Source: Gloeomargaritales cyanobacterium VI4D9 (GTDB taxonomy: Bacteria; Cyanobacteriota; Cyanobacteriia; Gloeomargaritales; Gloeomargaritaceae). From it: 64,000 nucleotides of DNA. The notes beneath the pieces were generated by a model. It ran no database searches and had not been told where the DNA came from. It was given only the letters and a program-made list of their open reading frames with translations. Shown piece after piece: positions 18,394-26,771 of this stretch; positions within the stretch are counted from its first letter, which is position 1; each line of letters starts with the position of its first letter. Where the stretch lies: NCBI GenBank assembly GCA_927797885.1, contig OV696605.1, forward strand, positions 1,153,157 to 1,217,156, given 5' to 3'. The position numbers were made by a program, and so were the translations under genes.

Positions 18394-20070
18394 GTGAAGT
18401 ATCTAGCAGAGATTCAACGGCGGCAAAAGACCGGCTTTTTGGGTAGTACGATGATGTCCAGTGACGTGAATGTCCTGGCTGTCCAACGGGGAGAACTCTG
18501 GGTCGCTACCACCGCCAATCTCCAGGTGGATGACAAACGGATTGATTCCTACGGGAATGGGGCTTTGGTGCTGATCGAAACCAACGCCAACAACCAAGTC
18601 CAGCAGATACAGGATGCCAAACCCCATGTGATGGGGATCATGCGCCAATTGGCTCAATTGCAGGAAAAACTGCAAGAAGTGGAGCGGGAATCGGCAGAAA
18701 TGCAACAGTCCCTGATGATGCAGGCGCAGGAATTTCATCGCCGTCAGATGGAATTGGAAGACCGCTTAGCCCAGGTGGAGCAGGCGGAAGAAGCGATGGC
18801 GGGACTGGAAGAACAGCAACGGCAACTGCAGGCATTTCAAGCGGAAATCGAAGCCCTGCAAGCGGAAATTCAACGGAAGGAAACGGAACTGCAACAGGCG
18901 TGGGCACAACTGGAACAGGAACGTTCCCAACTGGAAGCCAACCGGGTGGGGGTCTTGACCCAGGCGATGGCGGGGCAGATGATGGATTGCCTGGAACGGT
19001 TGCGCCAATCCCAACCGGCGGGGGACAGCCTCAGCCAATGGCAGTACCTTTTGACCCAGGAGCAGGAATTTCTCGCCAGCCAATGGCACCAGTTGGAACA
19101 GGGGCGGCAGGAAGCCCAGCAATTGGCGGAGCAAGTCCAGCAGCACCGGCAGTCCCTCCTCGCCCAATGGCAACAACTCCGGGAACGGGAAGCCCAATCG
19201 GTGGCGCAGGAACGGTTGGCGGCGCATTACCAAACGGACTGTGACCAGTTGCAGAACCGACTGCGGGAACTGGAACAGGCACTCCACATTCAGGAACAGA
19301 CCTGCCACCAACTCAAACCCCTGGTGGGTGCCGCCGCCTTGGTGGACAAAGCCGCCCTCCTGGCGATGAATTTGGAGGATTTGGAGCGGGAAGTCGCCGA
19401 AAAAGAAGAATCCCTGCACAAGTTTCAAAAATATGTGAACGAGCAGGAAGAAGAACTCAGGATGCAACAGGAGGCGATTGATGAAATCCAGGCGCGCATC
19501 CAACAGGCAAACGACTACGAGCGGATTGACCTGGAAAATGAATTGGAAAGCGAACAGCAAAACTACCAATTTTTAGAAGCCTCCCTCCAGGGTCAGCGGC
19601 AAACCCTCGCCGAACGGGAAGCCATCGCCCGTGCCTATCGGGAAATCCTCGACCAACGGCAGGGTCGCAGTGTCCCGGAAACCAAAGGCTCGGATTTGGA
19701 ACCCATTTTGCGGTTGGCGGAACAGCAGTACCAACGGCTCCAGCAGGAACGGCAAACCCAGGCGCAAATCCTGCAAGAACGGCAAACCCAGTTGCGGCAC
19801 TGCCAAGAAACCCTCAGCCAGGAGCGGTCAGCCTGCGCCGAACAACGCCACACCCTGGAGCAACAGCAACAGGAACTGGAGCAAACCCAACAACGGCTCG
19901 ACCAACTCTGGGGGCGGCTCCACTGCCTCCAGGAACTCCTGCAACCCCAGCAAGACCGGCTCGACCAAACCTGGCACTGCTACCACCAGATCAGCCAGGG
20001 GGCAAGTCAGGGGCAAACGGCGGTGGTGGAGGAACTGTTGGGGTTGGTGAGCCAGGCAATCCAGGGCTAA
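18394..20070 (+). CDS. hmpF: Pilus motility taxis protein HmpF
   Basis: A 558-residue protein. The N-terminal ~75 residues form a small globular domain (KYLAEIQRRQKTGFLGST ... NGALVLIETNANNQVQQIQ) typical of HmpF. The rest is almost continuous coiled coil, very rich in Gln, Glu, Leu and Arg. In filamentous cyanobacteria HmpF is needed for type IV pilus motility and positions at the cell poles. The start is GTG at 18394. A TATACT -10 box near 18259 lies in the divergent spacer. The 3' end overlaps the convergent tilS gene by 80 bp. Confidence 0.82.
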   Translation: MKYLAEIQRRQKTGFLGSTMMSSDVNVLAVQRGELWVATTANLQVDDKRIDSYGNGALVLIETNANNQVQQIQDAKPHVMGIMRQLAQLQEKLQEVERESAEMQQSLMMQAQEFHRRQMELEDRLAQVEQAEEAMAGLEEQQRQLQAFQAEIEALQAEIQRKETELQQAWAQLEQERSQLEANRVGVLTQAMAGQMMDCLERLRQSQPAGDSLSQWQYLLTQEQEFLASQWHQLEQGRQEAQQLAEQVQQHRQSLLAQWQQLREREAQSVAQERLAAHYQTDCDQLQNRLRELEQALHIQEQTCHQLKPLVGAAALVDKAALLAMNLEDLEREVAEKEESLHKFQKYVNEQEEELRMQQEAIDEIQARIQQANDYERIDLENELESEQQNYQFLEASLQGQRQTLAEREAIARAYREILDQRQGRSVPETKGSDLEPILRLAEQQYQRLQQERQTQAQILQERQTQLRHCQETLSQERSACAEQRHTLEQQQQELEQTQQRLDQLWGRLHCLQELLQPQQDRLDQTWHCYHQISQGASQGQTAVVEELLGLVSQAIQG

Positions 20071-21031
20071 GGGTTAACCAATCCCCTCGCACTATCGCCC
20101 GCTGACCCCCTGGTAACGGTGCCGTACTGGCTCCAGACCCCTGGGTAAGTAACCGCCGCCCCTGCTCAATGTGCTGGAAACTCACCGCTCGCCGGAGATG
20201 ACGTTGTAAATAAAAACGCAGGACATGGCGTTGTAGGGCAAGGGGAAACTGGACTAACCGGCGGCGGTTTAAGCCCTGGCACTGGGGGTCGTACACCTGC
20301 GACCAAACCCGAGCCAGCCATCTCTGCCAAAACTCCTGTTCCGCCGTGAAAATCTCCAGGGTTTGTAACAATTGCCGTTCCACCTGCGGGTTAAAATGCT
20401 GGCGCAGGTAGGGCAAAAGTTCCTGGCGAACCCGGTTGCGGCGGTAATCCCGACTGTCATTCGTCCCATCGAGCCAAACCCCCAACCCTTGCTCCTGGCA
20501 ATAAGCCGCCGTTTCCGAGCGGGTCACCGTCCACAGCGGTCGCACCAGCCGCAGACCACCGGTTAACCCCCGGTCTGGGGCAAGCGCCACCAACCCCGCC
20601 AACCCACTGCCCCGCCACAGATTCAACAAAAAGGTTTCCACCCGGTCGCTCGCCGTATGCCCGGTAGTGATAATTTTGTAATGATATTGTAGAGCAATTT
20701 TTGCCAGGGCTTGATAGCGCCATTGGCGGGCGGCAGACTCCTGGGGGGGCAAATGTTCCGCCTGAGCCAGGTGGTAGGGATAACCGTACCGTTGGGCAAG
20801 CTGTTGGATGTAACGGGCATTTTCCCGGCTATCGGTGCGCCACCCGTGGTCACAGTGGGCGATCCCCAAATCCCAACCCCAGCGGGGGCGGAGGTGATGG
20901 AGGACATCCAACAGACACAGAGAATCCTGACCGCCGGAGACCGCCACCAAGAGGCGGGTTGCCGGGGGTAGGTAGTTGGACTGGCGCAGGAAGGCTTGGA
21001 CGTGCCGCCGTACCTGGAGGGGTTGGGTCAT
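19991..21031 (-). CDS. tilS: tRNA(Ile)-lysidine synthetase
   Basis: A 346-residue N-type ATP pyrophosphatase that modifies C34 of the CAU-anticodon isoleucine tRNA to lysidine, an essential step for reading AUA. The P-loop motif is VAVSGGQDSLCLL near residue 30, followed by IAHCDHGWR, TGHTASDRVETFLLNLWRG and DGTNDSRDYRRNRVR. The ATG at 21031 overlaps the mutS2 stop (ATGA). The C-terminus ends in a Pro-rich tail that overlaps the 3' end of hmpF on the other strand. Confidence 0.93.
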   Translation of the reverse strand: MTQPLQVRRHVQAFLRQSNYLPPATRLLVAVSGGQDSLCLLDVLHHLRPRWGWDLGIAHCDHGWRTDSRENARYIQQLAQRYGYPYHLAQAEHLPPQESAARQWRYQALAKIALQYHYKIITTGHTASDRVETFLLNLWRGSGLAGLVALAPDRGLTGGLRLVRPLWTVTRSETAAYCQEQGLGVWLDGTNDSRDYRRNRVRQELLPYLRQHFNPQVERQLLQTLEIFTAEQEFWQRWLARVWSQVYDPQCQGLNRRRLVQFPLALQRHVLRFYLQRHLRRAVSFQHIEQGRRLLTQGSGASTAPLPGGQRAIVRGDWLTLSPGLPGSPTPTVPPPPPFAPDLPPG

Positions 21032-23325
21032 GCCCCGTGCCAATGGGCGATGGTGATGCTGGGTTTCGGGCTTTCCCAGCGGTGAATGTGGGGATGCCGG
21101 TCGAGGTACTCCTGCACCGCCTGCCTCAGCCGCCCTGTCCCCTGCCCATGTACGATCCACCACGCCCGTTCCCCCGGATGTAAATGGGCATCCAAGCGGT
21201 CTGCAACCTGATCCACCCGCAAGCCCCTGAGATCAATGGTATTGGCGGGGGTTTGTACCAACGGCGGCGGCGGTACAGCCACGGGTTGCCCATCCAGGGA
21301 GGTAATGTCCCGCACGGACGCACTGACCCGCAGTTGCCCCAACCGCACGTTCATTTTCCCATCCCCATCCGGCAGGCTCAGCACCTCCCCCACCTGCCCC
21401 AGCACCCGCACCCGCTGCCCAATCTGGGGGGTAAAGCCCTGGGGTTGGGGACAAGGACGGGGTTGATGTCGTTTGTGAATGGCGGTCAAGGTGGCACTGG
21501 CGGCGTGAGCATCCTTGGCGTTCACCTGCGGAGCTTTGAGGGTTTGGATCACCCGGGCAATTTCCTGTTTCGCCTGAGCAATGGCGGTTTCCACCGCTTG
21601 GGTTTCCCGTTCCGCCAGGGCTTGCTTTTGCCGGTGCAATGCCTGGGCTTGCTGTTGGATTTGTTGGTACAGGTGTTCCGCCTGCGCTAAAAGTTCCGTG
21701 GCGGCTTGATTTTTCTGGGTTTGTTCCTGGCGTTGCTGTTCCATCTGACGAATCAGGTCGTTGAGTTCCCGGTGTTGCCCCTGGAGGTAGGTGGCGGCTC
21801 GCTGGATAATAGCCGGGTCAAACCCCAACCGCTGGGCAATGTGCAGGGCTTGGGAACGCCCAGGAATCCCCCACAGCAGGCGATAGGTGGGGGCAAGGGT
21901 GGTTTCATCAAAGGCGACCGAGGCATTTTCAAACCGGGCATCCTGGTACTTGAGGGTCTTCAGTTCGCCGTAGTGGGAGGTGGCTAAAGTGAGTTGGGCT
22001 TGGTTCGCACAGGTTTCCAAAATCGCCCGCGCCAGAGCCGTGCCCTCCGTGGGGTCCGTGCCCGCCCCGACTTCATCGAGCAGAATCAGGGACTCGGGGG
22101 TCGCCGCCTGGAGTATCCGGTGAATGCGGGTGATATGCCCGGAAAACGTGGATAAATTCTGACTCAGGGATTGGTCATCCCCAATGTCCGCCAACACCTG
22201 GTCAAACCAGGGCAACTGCGCCGGTGCCGCCGCCGGCAGGTACAACCCCGCCTGGGACATCAGCACCATTAACCCCAGGGTTTTCAGGGTCACGGTTTTG
22301 CCCCCCGTATTGGGTCCGGTAAGGGTCACCACCCGCACATCGGCGGGAATCACCAGGTCAATCGGTACCACCGTCCGCTCCGGTTCAACCTGGGCGTGCC
22401 AGACCAGCAGGGGGTGCCGTACCTGGCGCAACTGCACCGAGGGCACAAATTTGGGGGGATGGGCGTGCAACCAACGGCTGTAATGACACCGGGCACAAGC
22501 CACATCCAAACGGGTCAACCCCTCGGCAAGATGGCGCAACTCCGCCGCCACCCCCCCCACCTGGAGGCTCAACTCCTGCCGCACCGCTTCCGCCAATTCC
22601 TGCGCCTGTTTTTGGTAAATTCGCCGTTGGTTATTCAAGGGCACCACGCCCTGGGGTTCGATGTAATAGGTAGCACCAGAAGCGGAGGTATCGTGAACTA
22701 TGCCCGAAATCACATCCTTATGGGTCGCCTTCACCGGCAGGACATAACGCTCATTGCGCTGGGTGATCAGCACCTCTTGCAGGGCTTGGGAATGTTTTTG
22801 GCAAAGATGCTGGAGGGTTTGGCGCAGGGTTTGCTCGATGTCCCGACACTGTTGGCGAGCCTGAGCCAGGGCGGGGCTGGCGCGGTCGGTCACTTCCCCA
22901 TCGTCATCAATACAGTGGTAAATTTGTTGCGATAATTCCGGTTGGGTGCGCCAATTTTGCACCAGTTCATGCAGTACAGTAGTCTCCCGGTGGGCTTCGA
23001 TTTGCCGCCGCACCTGCCGAGCCGTGTGACACAAATGCGCTACGGACAGCAACGCCAACCCACTCAGAATCCCCCCCCGTTCCGCCCGTTCAATACTTGC
23101 TTCCACATCGGTAACGAGGGTCAAATCAAACGTGACCCCCCGTTCGGCGAGGGTATCCACCGCCTGGGTTTCCGCCAGCAGATATTCCGCCTGGGAGCGG
23201 GCGGTAGCGGGTTGCCACGCCTGCGCCAACCTTTTGCCCGGTTTGGTTTGGGCAAAGGTAGCTAAATGTTCACACAAACGGAGCCATTCCAGCAGTTCTA
23301 GGGTTTCTTGGCGAATGTCACGCAT
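21028..23325 (-). CDS. mutS2: Endonuclease MutS2
   Basis: A 765-residue MutS-family ATPase with a C-terminal Smr domain. Walker A is GPNTGGKTVTLKTLG near residue 335, the Walker B region is SLILLDEVGAGTDPTEG, and the signature ATSHYGELK follows. A long coiled-coil stretch (about 520-600) precedes the Smr nuclease domain, which starts TIDLRGLRVDQVADRLDAHL near residue 685 and includes HGQGTGRLR. MutS2 is implicated in recombination suppression or rescue of collided ribosomes rather than mismatch repair. It is coupled to tilS. Confidence 0.95.
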   Translation of the reverse strand: MRDIRQETLELLEWLRLCEHLATFAQTKPGKRLAQAWQPATARSQAEYLLAETQAVDTLAERGVTFDLTLVTDVEASIERAERGGILSGLALLSVAHLCHTARQVRRQIEAHRETTVLHELVQNWRTQPELSQQIYHCIDDDGEVTDRASPALAQARQQCRDIEQTLRQTLQHLCQKHSQALQEVLITQRNERYVLPVKATHKDVISGIVHDTSASGATYYIEPQGVVPLNNQRRIYQKQAQELAEAVRQELSLQVGGVAAELRHLAEGLTRLDVACARCHYSRWLHAHPPKFVPSVQLRQVRHPLLVWHAQVEPERTVVPIDLVIPADVRVVTLTGPNTGGKTVTLKTLGLMVLMSQAGLYLPAAAPAQLPWFDQVLADIGDDQSLSQNLSTFSGHITRIHRILQAATPESLILLDEVGAGTDPTEGTALARAILETCANQAQLTLATSHYGELKTLKYQDARFENASVAFDETTLAPTYRLLWGIPGRSQALHIAQRLGFDPAIIQRAATYLQGQHRELNDLIRQMEQQRQEQTQKNQAATELLAQAEHLYQQIQQQAQALHRQKQALAERETQAVETAIAQAKQEIARVIQTLKAPQVNAKDAHAASATLTAIHKRHQPRPCPQPQGFTPQIGQRVRVLGQVGEVLSLPDGDGKMNVRLGQLRVSASVRDITSLDGQPVAVPPPPLVQTPANTIDLRGLRVDQVADRLDAHLHPGERAWWIVHGQGTGRLRQAVQEYLDRHPHIHRWESPKPSITIAHWHGA

Positions 23326-23418
23326 CCTACAGTCAGGGGGCAGTTGGTTTCGATCCTAGCGTGGGAGCTGGGGGAACGCAGGGGTTAGAATACACAGTTG
23401 GAACTCCAGCATTACCCT

Positions 23419-23820
23419 ATGACCGCTTCTTTTCCCGTTGAAATCCGCCATCAGGGGCAAGTGACCACCATTCTGGCTCCGGCAGACCAAACCATCCTTG
23501 CCAGTGCCGTTGCCGCCGGTTTGGATTTACCCTCTTCCTGTACAGCGGGTATCTGTACGACCTGTGCCGCCCGTTTGCTCAGTGGTACGGTGGCGCAACC
23601 GGATGCGATGGGGTTGAGTCCGGCTTTGGTCAACCAGGGGTTCGCCCTGTTGTGTGTGGCCTATCCCCGCTCAGCCATTACTTTGGAAACGGAGCAGGAA
23701 GAAACCGTCTATGAATTGCAATTTGGGCAATTTCAAAAGGGCACCTCTATTTATTCAAAATATGAGAACGAAACACAAAAACAGCATAGCATTGCTCAGT
23801 ACTTTTTTGTACTAAGATGA
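23419..23820 (+). CDS. [2Fe-2S] ferredoxin with IS-encoded C-terminal tail
   Basis: Plant-type ferredoxin with the four cluster ligands: CTAGICTTC (C-x4-C-x2-C) and the last Cys in ALLCVAYP. The native protein ended ...GQFQK followed by TAG. The IS5-type element inserted exactly at that last codon: the native AAAAG-TAG sequence now lies at 24982-24989, beyond the element. The current frame continues 26-27 codons into the IS left end and stops at 23820, giving 133 residues instead of 107. The cluster-binding fold is complete, so the protein may still work, with an added tail. I chose the ATG at 23419 by comparison with other ferredoxins. Confidence 0.88.
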   Translation: MTASFPVEIRHQGQVTTILAPADQTILASAVAAGLDLPSSCTAGICTTCAARLLSGTVAQPDAMGLSPALVNQGFALLCVAYPRSAITLETEQEETVYELQFGQFQKGTSIYSKYENETQKQHSIAQYFFVLR

Positions 23821-24981
23821 CTGGGTTTTATAGATTGCTGTAGATATGATTGAAAAGAGACTTAGTAGGGGGTCAAAACTCACAGATTATCGGCCAGGGA
23901 CTGCCGCTCCCAAAACGCATAACGGCGGAAATTATAAGCCAGATTTTTCAAACCAATTGCCGCTTCTACTCTGGTTTTACCAATCAGACGCATGAATTTA
24001 CCCCCAAGACACATCACCCACTGACCAAATACGTGTTCCACCTTGGCTCTCACTTTAGATTTGATGCGATTCTTTTCATTTTGCTCTGCGGTTAGGGGCT
24101 GATTTCGGTAGCCTTTTTCATGGATGTGACTGGTAAATCCAATCCTGGCTAACGTCCATTCTAAATCCGTGCTGTGATAGGCACTATCTCCCCAGATTTC
24201 CGACCCATCAATATCCACCAGTTGACTGAATACTTGTGAGTCATGCACGGAGGCATCCGTGACCACATAATGACGCACAAAACCATATTTTACATCCACA
24301 CTGATATGATTTTTATAGCCAAAATAGCTGACACCATTTTTCTTTACCCAACGGGCATCTCTATCCTTTTGCCGTAAAACCTGGGGTTTTTCCTCCCATT
24401 GCTTAGGAATTTTCCCTTCCTTTACTTCTTGATTTTCTTGCCGAGTATTTCGTTGGACTGGCACGGGAATGAGAGTGGCATCCACAATCTGACCAACTTC
24501 GACAATATATCCTTTTTCTCTCAGGTAATTATCAAAGTGAGCAAATACTTCTTTGACTAGATCGTGCTTGGCGAGATTATCCCGAAATAGCCAGACCGTT
24601 TTGGCATCAGGGATAGCGTCTTCGATACCCAATCCTAGGAATTCCATGAACGAGATACGGTCATTCACTTGAAACTCGAGTTCATCGTCACTAAGGGCAT
24701 ACATTTGTTGGAGAATCAACAATTTAAACATCACAATGACGTCGGTGGGTTTTCGACCCGCATTACTCTTTCTTTCCTTGTCATATATGGTTTCTAATAT
24801 GGGTCGGAAATCTTCCCAGTTAATATTTTCATTGAGCCACTTCAGCATGGGCTTTTTCTGATTGAGTTTTTCCCGCCGCTCTTGCTCATCCCAAAATCCT
24901 TTTTGACCCATTTTCCCTCTCCACGTCGTTAATACTAATTATCTCACAAATCCCTCCCAAAATCAATTAATAGAGGTGCCC
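23739..24981 (-). mobile_element. IS5-family insertion sequence, copy 1 (1243 bp)
   Basis: Terminal inverted repeats GGGCACCTCTATTTATT at 23739 and AATTAATAGAGGTGCCC ending at 24981. It is flanked by AAAA at 23735-23738 and 24982-24985, a 4-bp target duplication. It carries one minus-strand transposase gene. The second copy at 36371-37613 has the same length and differs by only a few bases that I can see, so transposition is recent. Insertion removed the stop codon of the ferredoxin gene. Confidence 0.95.
23880..24911 (-). CDS. IS5-family DDE transposase
   Basis: A 343-residue transposase of the IS5 group. The N-terminal DUF772-like region (AGRKPTDVIVMFKLLILQQM) is followed by the DDE triad: Asp144 in QIVDATLIPVP, Asp242 in IWGDSAYHS, and Glu292 in RAKVEHVFGQ. 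The protein is identical to that of copy 2. It is intact. It probably also mobilises the family A MITEs, which share its terminal repeats. Confidence 0.95.
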   Translation of the reverse strand: MGQKGFWDEQERREKLNQKKPMLKWLNENINWEDFRPILETIYDKERKSNAGRKPTDVIVMFKLLILQQMYALSDDELEFQVNDRISFMEFLGLGIEDAIPDAKTVWLFRDNLAKHDLVKEVFAHFDNYLREKGYIVEVGQIVDATLIPVPVQRNTRQENQEVKEGKIPKQWEEKPQVLRQKDRDARWVKKNGVSYFGYKNHISVDVKYGFVRHYVVTDASVHDSQVFSQLVDIDGSEIWGDSAYHSTDLEWTLARIGFTSHIHEKGYRNQPLTAEQNEKNRIKSKVRAKVEHVFGQWVMCLGGKFMRLIGKTRVEAAIGLKNLAYNFRRYAFWERQSLADNL

Positions 24982-25013
24982 AAAAGTAGTGGAGCCACTG
25001 ACCTTGTCAGGAA

Positions 25014-25139
25014 GATACCTCTATTAAGTCACAACAGTAACCCCCAGATTACTGATAATTGCTAAGGAAGGCATAGGGCTTTGAGACCGGTTGTGTAAGT
25101 ACAAAAATCAATAAAAAAGGAAAGAATATAAAGATGCCC
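25014..25139. repeat. MITE family A, copy 3, degenerate
   Basis: Starts GATACCTCTATTAAGTC and holds the family core ending GTAAGTACAAAAATCAATAAA, but the right end is broken up by an A-rich insertion before GATGCCC. It lies 33 bp beyond the right end of IS5 copy 1. It is an older copy than the one at 12825. I see no gene between it and the tRNA at 25247. Confidence 0.6.
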
Positions 25140-25246
25140 TAAAATCCATTGCTTTAGCCTTGCTCAAGTGAAAACAATCCCACCGACTGGTCGTTCGTGT
25201 AGTGAGTAAAGGCTTTTAGGCAGTATAATAAAGAACCGCCACTTTG

Positions 25247-25331
25247 GGAGAGATGGCCGAGTGGTCGAAGGCGCAGCACTGGAAATGCTGTGTGGGGCAA
25301 CTCACCGTGGGTTCGAATCCCACTCTCTCCG
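25247..25331 (+). tRNA. tRNA-Ser (anticodon GGA)
   Basis: A complete class II cloverleaf: acceptor stem GGAGAGA paired with TCTCTCC, discriminator G, D arm GGCCGAGTGGTCGAAGGC, anticodon stem CAGCA/TGCTG around loop CTGGAAA (anticodon GGA), a long variable arm, and T arm GTGGGTTCGAATCCCAC. The 3' CCA is not encoded. It reads the UCC and UCU codons. An integrase remnant begins 146 bp after its 3' end, as expected at a tRNA attachment site. Confidence 0.97.
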
Positions 25332-25477
25332 TTTTGGGCACTTTTCAAGCTGTACCAAAAAATCCTAAAAAGCCCTATAAATAACGGGTTTCAAGCATAG
25401 TTAAGATTTCACTAGATTTCAAAAAAGTCTATACCAACCCAGGGTTTTAGGTAGAGAATTTTGGGGTAGGTACAACG

Positions 25478-25790
25478 ATGCCGAGGAGGGCTAAACCCTT
25501 GACGGACACGGAGCTACAGCAGGCGAAGGCCGGGGATGAGTTGTACCTGGAGGAATAAACGGTGGCGAGTCAAATATTGGTGGCAGGGGAAGGAGAATAG
25601 GTTAGGGGATTACCCCGCCGTGTCCTCGAAGCAGGCGAGGGAGCGTCGGGAATAAACCCCAGTGAATATCGGCAACAGCAACGGCAGGCGCAAGTTCAAC
25701 GGGGTAAAACCCTAGAGGTGACGGCGCAGGAGTGGATAGCAAGCAATCAGGGAAAATGGGCGTATTCTCATGCTGTCACCATAACCAATG
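25478..25790 (+). pseudogene. Remnant of a P4-type tyrosine integrase (N-terminal part)
   Basis: The frame opens with ATG at 25478 as MPRRAKPLTDTELQQAKAG, which matches the arm-binding (DUF4102) head of tRNA-targeting integrases. It hits a TAA at 25556, and after frame changes resumes as GINPSEYRQQQRQAQVQRGK and then VTAQEWIASNQGKWAYSHA, the start of the core-binding domain. The middle and catalytic domains are gone. At about 25790 the frame merges with a transposase fragment. Its place just after tRNA-Ser suggests that an integrated element was once here. Confidence 0.7.
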
Positions 25791-26002
25791 ACCCCGATTC
25801 TCTGAGTCCAGAGGAAGTCAAAGAGGAGTATAGTCAACGATGGAAAGTGGAGGTTTTCTATCGAGAATTAAAACAAACACCTGGGGTAGCAAATTGCCGA
25901 TGTCGCCAAGCCCAGATGTGGCTACGCCACGCTTCGCTATCAGCGCAATCCCATTGGTTGGGCGTTGTGGGTCAAGCTAAAGGAATTTGCGAGTGCCTGT
26001 AG
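25790..26002 (+). pseudogene. Transposase C-terminal fragment fused to the integrase relic
   Basis: The segment EEYSQRWKVEVFYRELKQ carries the Y-x2-R-x3-E-like end of a DDE transposase (IS701/IS4-like), followed by GVANCRCRQAQ. The upstream catalytic part is absent. The frame then runs through a short repeat-like stretch GTGGCTACGCCACGCTTCG and stops at 26002. It is open with the integrase relic from GTG 25718, so a 94-residue chimera is theoretically possible but unlikely to function. Nothing else is visible in 26003-26133. Confidence 0.65.
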
Positions 26003-26133
26003 AACTTCTGGCCGTAAAACAGGAAATCATGTCTCACTGGCTTGGTTGAGACCTGCCATATCCCCTGTTTGTCCTTAGCGTAAGTCCTGTAAGATTGTTA
26101 TAGTTCTCTTTCATAGCCAGTCTGACTAGGGCA

Positions 26134-26751
26134 TTAATTCACCAAAGCCAGGACATAAATCAACACAAATAACACAATCCAGATAATATCCACAAAGTGC
26201 CAATAAATTTCCGCCATTTCCACCCCAACGTGTTTCTCCGCCGTGTAATGACCAGGTACCCGGGAACGCCACAACACCCCCAAAATCAGCAAAATGCCAA
26301 CGAATACATGGAGGCCATGAAACCCGGTCATAATGTAGAAACAATTGGCAAAAACATTGGTGGTTAACCCATAGCCCAAAGTAGCATATTCATAGGCTTG
26401 ACCGGCCAGGAAAATTGCTCCCATCAAAGCCGTCACCCAATACCACTTGCGCAAACCAGCCACATTTCCCTTTTTGATCGCCACATCCCCGTAATGGATG
26501 ACAAAGCTACTGGAAACTAGAATCACCGTATTAATCGCTGGCAGAAGTAACTCCACCTCAGTTTCTTCCGGCGGCCACTGGGGAAACTCCCCGCGAAAAA
26601 TGAGAAATACGGCAAATAATGCCCCAAACATGAGAGATTCGGAAACGAGGAACGTCAACAACCCAAACATCCGAAAATCATGATGTTCATGGTCATCAAC
26701 AGGGAGTTCTTCCTGAATGGCTAGTTCCGGCGGCGTGGGTGCAGTCGTCAT
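26134..26751 (-). CDS. ctaE: Cytochrome c oxidase subunit III
   Basis: A 205-residue membrane protein with about five hydrophobic helices, as in cyanobacterial and other short COX III forms. Blocks such as LFLIFRGEFPQWPP, SSFVIHYGDVAIKKG and YIMTGFHGLHVFVGILLI are characteristic. It stabilises the catalytic subunit in the aa3-type terminal oxidase of thylakoid and cytoplasmic membranes. It is the last gene of ctaC-ctaD-ctaE, 20 bp after ctaD. Confidence 0.95.
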   Translation of the reverse strand: MTTAPTPPELAIQEELPVDDHEHHDFRMFGLLTFLVSESLMFGALFAVFLIFRGEFPQWPPEETEVELLLPAINTVILVSSSFVIHYGDVAIKKGNVAGLRKWYWVTALMGAIFLAGQAYEYATLGYGLTTNVFANCFYIMTGFHGLHVFVGILLILGVLWRSRVPGHYTAEKHVGVEMAEIYWHFVDIIWIVLFVLIYVLALVN

Positions 26752-26771
26752 GGCAATTACCTGGTTAAAAA

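Noticed and set aside
18638-19569. Long minus-strand open frames opposite hmpF
   Set aside because: They arise from the biased Gln/Glu codons of the coiled coil read in reverse; composition (Leu/Phe/Pro-rich) and the lack of start signals mark them as shadows of hmpF.
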